From NCBI GenBank assembly GCA_001599595.1, contig BCHH01000005.1, positions 3,078,971-3,142,970 of the forward strand: a stretch of DNA of 64,000 nucleotides, in the 5' to 3' direction. The DNA comes from Beverwykella pulmonaria (taxonomy: Eukaryota; Ascomycota; Dothideomycetes; Pleosporales; Melanommataceae). This document shows positions 56,496 to 64,000 of the stretch, in pieces (positions within the stretch are counted from its first letter, which is position 1; every line of letters begins with the position of its first letter). Both the position numbers and the translations under genes were made by a program. The notes beneath the pieces were generated by a model. It was not told the origin of the DNA. It did no database searches and saw nothing but the letters and a program-made list of their open reading frames with translations.

Positions 56496-57033
56496 CTAGA
56501 TAAGCGCAGCGGCGGCGGCAGCAGCGACCACGCCCGCAGCCATGAAGCCCAGACCCGCTTCCATGGCAGCACCGGCAGTGGAAACAGTAACCGGGCCGCT
56601 AGTCGAAACGGTCTCATTGCCATGGGCGGTAGGGCCTATATAGTTGCCATGAGCAGCGCACAAGCATGCGAAAAAAAGTAGCTATAAACTTACCACCCGA
56701 GAACATTAGCATAGTGGAAGTAATCGTGGCCGTCACATTGCCAAACGCGGTGCTAACGATGACTGGCACAGTGCCATTGATCGATGCTGGGACCGTGAAC
56801 TCGGGCGGGCCAGGAATGGCAAGAGAGGTCGTCTCACCATAGGGGACGCCGACGGTGGAGGAAGTGACTGGGATTGGGGTTGAGGCGGCGGGCGGGGTGG
56901 TCTCGATGGTGACAATGACCGTGGTGGTGTCCACGTCGATGGAGCAGGTGGCGCCGCCAGGTGGAGGCGCGTACGACCCCTGGGAAACGACGAGTGCTGA
57001 GAACATAACGAAGAGAGTGGCTGAGAAGTGCAT
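56496..57033 (-). CDS. Small GPI-anchored cell-surface protein
   Basis: Exons 57033-56694 and 56635-56496 join (GTAAGT...ATATAG, phase 1) to give 159 residues. The signal peptide is MHFSATLFVMFSALVVSQG. The mature protein is rich in Thr, Ser, Val and Pro with a single early cysteine (GGATCSIDVDTTTVIVTIET) and one likely N-glycosylation site near NGTV. The tail has the GPI pattern: a small-residue site in VSTAGAAMEAG, then a hydrophobic end with seven consecutive alanines before Leu-Ile. It is probably attached to the plasma membrane or cell wall. I recognise no named family. Confidence 0.78.
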
Positions 57034-58199
57034 GGTGAGATGCGGTGAGTTGGATCAGTAGTGGTGTGGTGTGGTGTGGTAGAGGGGAGAGAGAATTGCG
57101 GTAGTGTGGCGAGTTGGAAGACAAGAGAGCCTGTATGTGGTGTTTGTAGTAGAGGTGCGATGGTTCCTTATTCAAGTCGGTTGGTGGGCGCCTAGGCTCG
57201 CAACGACGTGTTTTTGTTTGCGTTGTTGAGGTGAATGCGTCCGTGACGTCGGTAAGTGAAAGACGGTCGCCCGGCACTGGCCGGGCATTGCAGGACAGAA
57301 AAGATCAAGATTTTAAGATTGGCAACTTGAACTGTGTTCTACTGAACCATCAAGCAGTAAACCATCTCTGTTCTTGCACATTGATATCTCACCTAGCCTA
57401 CCACAAAGTTGCGTGCGCGGCGCAACAAGCATTAACTCCTGGTAGAACCGAATGTGGATGACCACCCAGACGATGGACGTAGCGACCCTAGAAAGTGTGG
57501 CTAGAGAGTTGTAAAGCGCACCAGCAGACGCAGGCTGCGACAAGAAGGCAATTCATGCAAACAGATTTGTGGAGAGAAGGGCGGCCCACGGAACGCTACA
57601 CTTTTGTCAGTCGTGCCGACAAATATTGGTACCATTCAACTCTTTGCCATGTGGGTGATAGTCCGAAACGATACGTACGGAGACAAGTTTTCAGAACTTA
57701 GGACCGAGATGAAGATCAAGGCATCGTTGAGACGGGCGGCCCAGCCAATGCTCACGTCTGACAGCGAGGTGGTGAGAGGGGACGCAGCGGCCTTTGATTC
57801 TTTGCCCAGGAGATGCGGGTCGGCGTGCGGGATGAGTATGCCGATGAAGAAGGTAGTGACAGACATGAACTTGATTAGTGAGAGCCAGAGCTCGACTTCG
57901 CCATACGCAAACTGAGCTCATGAGGAGGTGTAAAGATTTTTGGATTTTGCTTGGCGTACGAAAGGGAGGAGTTGTAAGACTCATCGATGAAAGAGGAGAG
58001 GAATCCTCGCGTCGCGCTGCCAAACTTGGAAGGCGCTCGTCGGTGAGGAAGGGTAGTGAGCCGCCATTTGCTCCTGTCAAAATATTTACACCTACACAAT
58101 TTGTTTTCAAGTCTTCTTTCCTTCTCCTCCTCACGATCTTCAGGCCCAGCCAACAGACCTCACCGCACAAGAGTGGCACACCATCAGCAGAACTCAGAC
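57034..58199. other. Divergent region, GPI protein / DUF3669 gene
   Basis: No supported gene. A short GTGGT repeat run at 57061-57082 (TGGTGTGGTGTGGTGTGGT) lies 28 bp upstream of the GPI-protein start. Open frames at 57604-58252 overlap on both strands without motifs. The last 100 bp before 58200 are CT-rich. Confidence 0.5.
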
Positions 58200-59552
58200 A
58201 TGTCTCAAGATACAGATCTTGTCGAAAAAATCCGCCTCGCACACGCGGATGAGTCCGCGCTTGCAGACAGAGCCGCCCAGCTCAGCCTCTCTGACCAAGA
58301 TCAGCACTTGGGCTCGGAAGAGGACAATGATGAGGACAATGAGGATGACGACAAGCACGATGAACGCCCAAAGGCCTCACCACCCGATCTTGCCCTTTCT
58401 CGATCCACGTCACTCCAACCTAACGAGATATTGAGACGCACGCTTTCGATCCACTCCGTAGTTTCGACGTCGTCTAGTTTCGCGGAGCGGATGGAGAAGG
58501 CTAAGTTGTTGTATGGCACCAGCCTTCGAGTCATCGGAAGGGGAACATGCGGGACCGTGTTCGAAGTCCCAGGTACTGAAGTGGCATACAAAAAAGGTAG
58601 AGATGGAAATGCACTCTGGACTGATGCAAATTTGACGAATACGGCCTGTAAAGCTGTCATCGAAACCAGAACTTGGTTAGAGGTAGTTTTTCCAGAACTG
58701 TCGGTCCCGAGGGTCCCGAAAGTCTACGGTTGGGTGAGCAAAGAGAACTTAGATGCGTGGTGGGAAGTCAATGGATCCCGCTTTCCGAAACATGACAATG
58801 AAATAGGTCTCCTTTTCCAAGTTCAGCGAATCCTCCCTCTCTCGAAAACTTTACGCTCGGCTCTAATACGCAACTATTTCCCGCTAGAGGCGCAGACTCG
58901 GGCTCTTAGCGACCCCGACAATAAGGCCTGCTTGGTCCGTCCGTATCTTGGGAAAAGGCGATCGGGAAAGGAGATGAACAATCCGCAAGAAACTCTCCTC
59001 AATTACCCGCTGTACATGGACCAGCTGGAAGAGATCGGCTTGGACATTCCTCAGTTCTCACGAGAAATGGCTGTTGGCCTGGCCATTGTTCATTGGAAGG
59101 CGAAATTGGATGGAATGGACATGGAGTTTGTGATTGGAAGTGCTACCATGAATGCCGATACTCCCGCTATTGTTTCCCATTTCAAGGACGTAAAGCCATT
59201 CAGTGTTCCCGCGGGGGATTTCAAGCGTCGCCAAACACATCTTTGGATGTTGGATTTTGACAAGGCGGAAGAAATGAATCTCAAGAAATGGAAATCTGCC
59301 CGAGCGAGCATGGTCACAGCGGTCACAGCGAATGATCCATACTATCCAAACCCGAGTGCAAAGCAAGACATGGACAAAGTAGCCTGGATAGAATTTGAGA
59401 AGGCATACCTTCTCGCGGCGGATCAGATTCTGATGCTGCTGCGTCTTCCAAGCAAGGCGAAGAAGTGGCCCGCTGACTTTCTGAAGGCGTGGAAGAAGAG
59501 AGCAGTGGAGCTGCGGGAGGACGAAGAAGGGAGCTTCATTGAGTTCGCATAG
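58200..59552 (+). CDS. DUF3669 domain protein
   Basis: A single exon encodes 450 residues from Met 58200 (MSQDTDLVEKIRLAHADES). The first 80 residues are acidic and disordered (EEDNDEDNEDDDKHDE). From about residue 95 a fold begins that resembles a protein kinase N-lobe: LRVIGRGTCGTVFEVPG, then VAYKKG with a possible ATP-site lysine. The DUF3669 hallmark lies in the C-terminal half: VGLAIVHWKAKLDGMDMEFVIGS, THLWMLDFDKAEEM and NDPYYPNP. A kinase catalytic HRD motif is not seen, so catalytic activity is doubtful. DUF3669 proteins are frequent and expanded in filamentous ascomycetes, with no known role. The frame is open to 58056, but the added residues look like UTR. Confidence 0.85.
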   Translation: MSQDTDLVEKIRLAHADESALADRAAQLSLSDQDQHLGSEEDNDEDNEDDDKHDERPKASPPDLALSRSTSLQPNEILRRTLSIHSVVSTSSSFAERMEKAKLLYGTSLRVIGRGTCGTVFEVPGTEVAYKKGRDGNALWTDANLTNTACKAVIETRTWLEVVFPELSVPRVPKVYGWVSKENLDAWWEVNGSRFPKHDNEIGLLFQVQRILPLSKTLRSALIRNYFPLEAQTRALSDPDNKACLVRPYLGKRRSGKEMNNPQETLLNYPLYMDQLEEIGLDIPQFSREMAVGLAIVHWKAKLDGMDMEFVIGSATMNADTPAIVSHFKDVKPFSVPAGDFKRRQTHLWMLDFDKAEEMNLKKWKSARASMVTAVTANDPYYPNPSAKQDMDKVAWIEFEKAYLLAADQILMLLRLPSKAKKWPADFLKAWKKRAVELREDEEGSFIEFA

Positions 59553-59644
59553 AGTCGAACCTCCTCACTTGAACGCATGGGACTTCTTCTGTACAAAAAA
59601 GGAAGCACCGGATACACATGCCCCAATTCTTCGCCCCAAATTTC

Positions 59645-61104
59645 TCAGACACACCAAACAGCCTCAACCACCACAAACATCTTCTCCGGCTTTGGTGTCG
59701 TACTCACAATATGAAACCTCTCATCTGCCTTCTTGATAATTTTACCCCAAGCATCAATCGGTCTCTCCTTCCCATTGAACAGCGCCATCAGCCTCAAGTC
59801 GGTCGCAGTCCCCATATTCCGCACGCTCCTCGGCAGTGGTGGTCCCTCTGTCTCGCCGTGATTTCCAATGTACTCGAAGAAAATGATTCGTGCCCCAGGC
59901 TTCAATGCTGGTATTAACGCTTTAATTATTTTAGCAGCTTCCTCGTCCGGCCAGTCATGTAATATCATCTTGAAAATGTAGATGTCGGCGGAGATGGGTT
60001 GCGGCTGAAAGAAATCATGCGGTGTGAAGGAGACGCGGGATGCGAGCTCGGCTGGGAGGTTAGCTTCGAAGACGGGTTGGACTTTGGGGAGGTCTTGGAC
60101 AGTGATAGTTAGGTCAGGGAAATTCTTCGCGAGGACTATGGCGTCGTGGCCTGCTGAGCCACCAACCTAATGTATATATTAGTTTATGGCATTCAAAAGA
60201 GGCTACACATTCATTGCGGTACTTACATCAACCACCGTTGCTTTCCCAACGGTTTTCCAGTCGTGAGCCTCCAGAACTACTGCCTCGAGCTGGAATAATT
60301 CCTTCACGTAACGCATGAACTCAACGTAGTTTGCCGATCGCCAGCCTTTCTTGCCATCATCTCCATCATTCTCCGTTCGGTCCCAGGTATTTCCATAAGT
60401 ACCGAATGTGCCACCTTTGTGAAGCAAGGCAAAAGAGGACTCGTCCATATTCTGCGTCAAAGTCGGCTTTCCCCGACTGAATCTCTCCAACGCTTCGTGC
60501 ATAACCATCATTGGTGCGCCGGAGTCGTCCAGTGTCGTAGCAACGAGAGCTTGAAGTCCTTTGGAGCCGGCGAGTGCAGCAGACCGACATGTATGCTGGA
60601 TACGCGATGCTTGCCTACCGGGCTCGGTTTCGACGAAAAGACGCAGTGTCACGGCGTGCTGTATTACGCGCTGGACGACCTCGAGCGGGAGATTTACATG
60701 CGTCGCGATTTCGGGATAGGAGGCGGATCTATCGAGAGGTACGGCCGCCCAGAAGTCGAAGTGATTTAAGATATTGAGAGCGGCGGCGTCGGGAATGGCC
60801 TAATTACATGATTAAACTGAAAATTCGTCGCTCCAAATGACACTAAATGCTTTCTTACGGAGTGGACATAGTTGAAGACACTTTCACTGGGACCCTGTGT
60901 CAAGATCCACATATCCTGAAGCGTGTCTATTAGAGTCTGGCGTATTGCGAAAACATTCGGTGGTAGATTCTTGTAGCTGGTTGGGCTGTCCGCTGCGAAA
61001 GTGGGCGCGGGAACATTGTTCTCTTTGAGGTATTTTGTGAAGGTTTCTGAAAGCTCAGTAACCTTGGCTGCGAGCTCAATGAGCGTTGATTGTGAGTCTG
61101 CCAT
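59645..61104 (-). CDS. O-methyltransferase (class I-like, secondary-metabolite type), frame broken by one base
   Basis: Exons 61104-60859, 60799-60227 and 60167-59645 follow the fungal O-methyltransferase order. There is an N-terminal dimerisation region, a winged-helix part (LNHFDFWAAVPLDRSASYPE), then the SAM motif VVDV|GGSAGHDAIVLAKNF across intron 2. Further on are DLTITVQDLPKV, the FFQPQPISADIYIFKMILHDWPDEEA region and GARIIFFEYIG. The putative catalytic base is the His of LHDW. Exon 3 does not stay in frame: a run of four T at 60123-60120 (minus strand AATTTTCCC) needs three T to read KNFPDLTI, otherwise TGA follows in two codons. Either a real one-base insertion has inactivated the gene or the base is a sequencing error. 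Relatives methylate polyketides. Confidence 0.75.
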
Positions 61105-61330
61105 CGTCGAAGCGTTTCAATGGCTGGTTGCTGAGGAAGAAATGTGCTAGCAGGAGATGAAGAAGCGGGTCTGCGTCCTTTCTTATTGTGTCAACCACCC
61201 CACGGCGGACACCTCTCTACCGGGAGCTCCGTGCCCATCAAGTAATAGAATAAAAGTAGTGAGTTAGTATATCCCGGCACACATGCTCAATCTGGCACGT
61301 GTGAATGGACCACTAACGCATTTTGATAAT

Positions 61331-61380
61331 CTGATAAGAAAACATTTGATCTGATAAGAAAACATTTGATCTGATAAAAT
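61331..61380. repeat. 20-bp tandem repeat, 2.5 copies
   Basis: The unit CTGATAAGAAAACATTTGAT occurs at 61331-61350 and 61351-61370 without a mismatch, then ten bases that match it except near the end (CTGATAAAAT). It contains GATAA, a GATA-factor core, in every copy, 230-270 bp upstream of the O-methyltransferase start. Confidence 0.8.
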
Positions 61381-61697
61381 TTTCCATGCATGCCCCTCCA
61401 TCGCCAAGGCCCGTACTGTGCTGAGCTGGCGGGGGATTGCTAGGCATTTTGTGAGGATCCCCCACACCAGTGAAAATGATGCACTTGGCCGAATATCGGA
61501 GGGATGTGGATTTGAATCGGAAAGGTGTTGGAAATGACATGCTGGACTTCGTATATCCGAGGGATCTCCTGGATCTCCGAGTAATACGTGCAGCACATTA
61601 CTTCCATATTGGGATTAGATGATTAGTTCTATATGGGGCTTAGACTATATTGCCTATGGCCCCTGCGCCTCTTCGCCGTGGACGTTGTCACGTATAT

Positions 61698-61738
61698 CAC
61701 GTGTTCTACTATGTCACGTGTATCACATATGTCACGTG
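61698..61738. repeat. Three CACGTG palindromes in a 17-18 bp repeat
   Basis: CACGTG occurs at 61698-61703, 61715-61720 and 61733-61738, each preceded by T or GT and followed by T. The spacers share TAT/CAT sequence. These are bHLH (E-box/G-box) sites by consensus. They may belong to a promoter-like part of an LTR element. Confidence 0.6.
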
Positions 61739-61915
61739 TCTCACATGACATACCATCTGTCCTATTCTAGCTAGCTCACCCTTCATGGGTATATATAGTC
61801 GTCGTGCGAGCAGTCAGCTCTTGACGGCTTTCTCACTCTTTATACACACTTTCCATCAGACAGTTGACTTCCGCCTCTACTCGTGACAGACGTTCAATCT
61901 GTTCAGGCTACATCC

Positions 61916-62046
61916 TGTAAGCTGGAGGGCGGAGGAAGAGGTGTCAAGATGTGTATTGTATGTGATGTATGTACAGCTGATATATATATGACGGACTGAT
62001 TAGTCAGTGGCATATCCACGTGACATTATGGTGTCCTCGGCTTACA
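61916..62046 (-). mobile_element. Copia-type LTR, 3' end of the minus-strand element
   Basis: This 131-bp LTR has ends TGTAAGC...GCTTACA when read on the minus strand. It is nearly identical to the solo LTR at 47674-47804; the differences seen are a few substitutions near the U5 end (for example CGCCCT versus ACACT). A polypurine tract (minus strand CTGAGGGGGG) lies directly before it at 62047-62058, which fixes the element's orientation and makes this its 3' LTR. The 5' LTR is not in the window. Confidence 0.88.
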
Positions 62047-62999
62047 CACCCCCCTCAGTTTTGAACTTTAAAGCTGGAGCGATCAAAGGCCATCCTCTAC
62101 CTTTCTCAGGCAGAGCTGCATATTTGTGGGTCTGTCCTGCTGTAGTACAGGCCTGTCAACCACTGCTAGTGCAGTTCTAGATGGGGCGATCTTGTTTGTG
62201 CTTCGTGTGTTCTGTATAGAGGTTGGAGGTTTAAAATAGCTGTTTACAAGAATTGACAGCAATGTATAGTAAATAAATACAAAATAAATGAAAATACACA
62301 GGACAGTTATAATGGGAAATCCTCAAAATGCAAAAGGGATACCTAGTGTTTATGCCTTTGTCTTGGCAACAGCTTTGTAAGACTGTCAGCTAGTTGACTA
62401 TTGGTCTAGATATATGCAAGATTGATTTGATTGTTTTGAACCTCTTGACAAAGCTAGTAATAATAGATATTGACGTGCTGTAGTTTAGTTTTAAGACGCA
62501 GAGAAGCTTCTTTTAGCAATTAAATTGTCTGTTGATTGTCGCAGTATAGCAGTTGCTCAACTTGCTCATTGTTAAGCTTAAATCTGATGGATTTGAATAG
62601 TCTCCACCACTATATTAATTTAGTGCTGGCTGATGATGCAGTGATTAGTTCAGATTTAGTAGTTGATTTGGTGACACAGCGCTGCAGCGTCGCTTTCTAG
62701 TTAATAGGACCGCCAAATAGGAAGAAGATATACCCTTGTGAGCTTTTGCGCGTGGCCTTGTCATCAGCATATAATGCGTCTGAGGCTCCAAAGAAGTTAG
62801 GTTCTTTGTAGTTGGCAATATAGGCTAAGTCAGTTGATACTAATGCATTATAGCACAGTGACTAATCACGTGTCTAACCAAGGTATGCAATCACGTAATA
62901 TGCGGCGTTGATATGTTGTTGCAACGGATTGATCAAGAATTTAGCAAGCTTAGAATATGCTTTTGTGATATTAGGCCAAGTAACTTCCTGTAAGGAGAC
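62047..62999 (-). mobile_element. Copia retrotransposon polymerase remnant with RIP-like stops
   Basis: Minus-strand reading gives the end of a Copia polyprotein: EVTWPNITKAYSKLAKFLIN, LAYIANYKEPNFFGASDALY, DDKATRKSSQGYIFFLFGG, CVTKSTTKSELITASSAS, LLYCDNQQTI, then LADSLTKLLPRQRHKH. These are the end of reverse transcriptase and the RNase H domain. TAG replaces TGG (Trp) at several places, for example after GGPIN (62699-62697), before WWRLF, and in the stretch where HWLCQEV is expected. Such G-to-A changes on this strand equal C-to-T at CpA on the other, the pattern of repeat-induced point mutation. The copy is dead and is cut at 62999/63000 by another element. Confidence 0.85.
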
Positions 63000-63174
63000 T
63001 GTCGGCAGGAGATAGAAATATGGGTATAGTGTGTATTCAAGACGAATCCTTGAGGAGTACTCAGGAGTCGGAGGGTAACTATATACATATCGGCACGTGA
63101 CTGGAGGTCACGTGGTCCGAGACCTGGCCGAAGGCTAGCCGAGGATGGCCCGGAGAGGAAGGTTGCTCNTGACA
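63000..63174 (-). mobile_element. LTR of a second retroelement, nested in the Copia copy
   Basis: This 175-bp segment begins TGTCGGC and ends TGACA, giving TGTC...GACA ends. A long purine run on the minus strand (AAGAAAGGGGGGGGCTC) abuts its right edge, as a polypurine tract does at a 3' LTR. It interrupts the Copia polymerase frame at 62999. It contains the palindromic CACGTGAC...GTCACGTG pair near 63095-63115 and the one ambiguous base of the window (63169). The partner LTR and target duplication lie beyond the window. Confidence 0.65.
63095..63115. repeat. Inverted repeat GCACGTGAC...GTCACGTGG inside the nested LTR
   Basis: The arms CACGTGAC and GTCACGTG are separated by a TGGAG spacer. 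It is a perfect hairpin that contains two CACGTG boxes. Confidence 0.6.
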
Positions 63175-64000
63175 GAGCCCCCCCCTTTCTTGAGGGTCGT
63201 CCTGATCCTCTAATACAGAAAAGATTCAGGGAACCTTCTAGACTTCCTCAGTGCCACGCCAGACAAGCGTTGGCCCTTTCCTATCCATGCCTTAGGTAGA
63301 TTAAACTCCAAAAAACCCTTTTTGGGAAAAATCATGTCAGGAGAAATACACCCAAAGCGCCTAGCAATAGGGCTGCAGGGATTTCTATCCCCACACCTTA
63401 CTGCACCATGTCCGTCACAAGCAAACTACGGGTCACAACCTTAATCAATCCATCTGCTTCATAAGATGGCGCGTGGACCGGCAATTCGCTGTAAGTGCCC
63501 TGCCATAAACGTATTCTCTACAAATCCTGGCCAGGGCGACATCAGTCAGTGTATAGAGGTCCCTTGGGGCGTCCTTAACCATGTACTAAGTGGGATACTC
63601 CTCAGAGAATTGCCCAGAGGTAGATTGTGCAGTGCTATGGCTCTGCGTACCCAGTAGATCACGTCGCTTAACAGTGACCTTACAATTGGGTATGTGTAGC
63701 TCAACAGGCGCTGTATAAGTCACAGGTAGGTGTCACATTCAGCAGTTGTCCCCCTTGGTGCTCGCGGGCTCCGTGGGGTCACTGTTTTTAACCATTTTCA
63801 GGTTGAGATACGTCATTTATAGACTTCTGTTTCCAGGACGACGATCTTAGCTAATCCACGTGGTTTTGACACCTCAGCTGTATCATTGCCTAGTATAGGA
63901 CACACTCCGTGTACCTAATAGCTCAAGGGGAACCTCTGTTCCTTATTAGATCAAGCCCTAGATTTAGTATGTGTCAGCTAAGTGATGCTTGTAAAGCATA
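63175..64000 (-). mobile_element. Internal region of the second retroelement (3' part, unresolved class)
   Basis: This extends from the polypurine tract to the window end. Minus-strand frames are short and broken (pieces such as KKGFLEFNLPKAWIGKGQRL before the tract). I recognise no integrase, RNase H or chromodomain, so the class (Gypsy or other) is open. The assignment as element interior rests only on its position next to the LTR and purine tract. Confidence 0.45.

Larger units (their letters stand above)
61105..61915. other. Upstream region of O-methyltransferase gene, repeat-rich
   Basis: This holds a 20-bp tandem repeat (61331-61380), a CACGTG cluster (61698-61738) and a TATATATAG box at 61790-61798 followed by CT-rich sequence up to the Copia LTR. 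The right 230 bp resemble the U3/R part of another LTR, with a TATA box and a GGCTACA end, but no second end or target duplication could be fixed. Confidence 0.45.

Noticed and set aside
61620..61915. Possible additional LTR with TATA box left of the Copia LTR
   Set aside because: A plausible GGCTACA end and TATATATAG were seen, but no matching start, second copy or target duplication could be identified in the window.
1..64000. CRISPR arrays, bacterial operons, rRNA genes
   Set aside because: None found. Spliced genes and fungal families make prokaryotic features irrelevant, and the short repeats present lack regular unique spacers.

Overview
This is nuclear DNA of a filamentous ascomycete. 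The protein genes are split by short introns (about 45-75 bp, GT-AG, with CTAAC/CTGAC-type branch sites). Typical ascomycete families are present: a Rua1_C regulator, Zn2Cys6 factor, HET protein, GH11 xylanase, fungal secreted phospholipase A2 and DUF3669. One transposon carries RIP-like mutations. A nuclear gene for ATP synthase subunit 8 with a mitochondrial presequence suggests Dothideomycetes, probably Pleosporales, a group in which mitochondrial genomes lacking atp8 are known. That placement is inference.

Layout. The left 24 kb is mostly conserved housekeeping sequence: the 3' end of a membrane-protein gene (1-341), a four-helix membrane protein (1361-2292), Sec39 of the Dsl1 tethering complex (2962-5862), a small secreted cysteine protein (6208-6632), a long coiled-coil membrane protein (7585-9895, minus), a secreted phospholipase A2 (11028-11510, minus), an ACS-family transporter (12775-14612), a single-pass protein with a beta-repeat ectodomain (15593-17259), and a Rua1_C/Meu26-type regulator (21700-24016). 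The 4.4 kb from 17260 to 21699 has no convincing gene but holds two sets of old, diverged repeats.

The middle (27-45 kb) has an NmrA/isoflavone-reductase-like gene facing the nuclear atp8 gene. Next comes a divergent pair: an HSPA12-like Hsp70 gene in nine exons, one intron being GC-AG, and an uncharacterised fungal protein. Then follow a decayed quinone-reductase gene, a large sterol glucosyltransferase-like gene, a short-chain dehydrogenase and phosphoserine phosphatase SER2.

The right 18 kb looks accessory. It has a HET gene with an in-frame stop, a solo LTR with a 5-bp target duplication in that gene's upstream region, a Zn2Cys6 factor beside a DHA2 drug-efflux transporter, a GH11 xylanase, a GPI-anchored alanine-tailed protein, a DUF3669 gene, and an O-methyltransferase with a one-base frame break. 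The end (61.9-64 kb) is a Copia element with RIP-like lesions, interrupted by a second LTR element. The second element carries the window's one ambiguous base, at 63169.

Gene models were built by hand by joining open frames at splice sites. Exon sums keep frame in every intact model. Family names rest on recognised motifs, not on a search.
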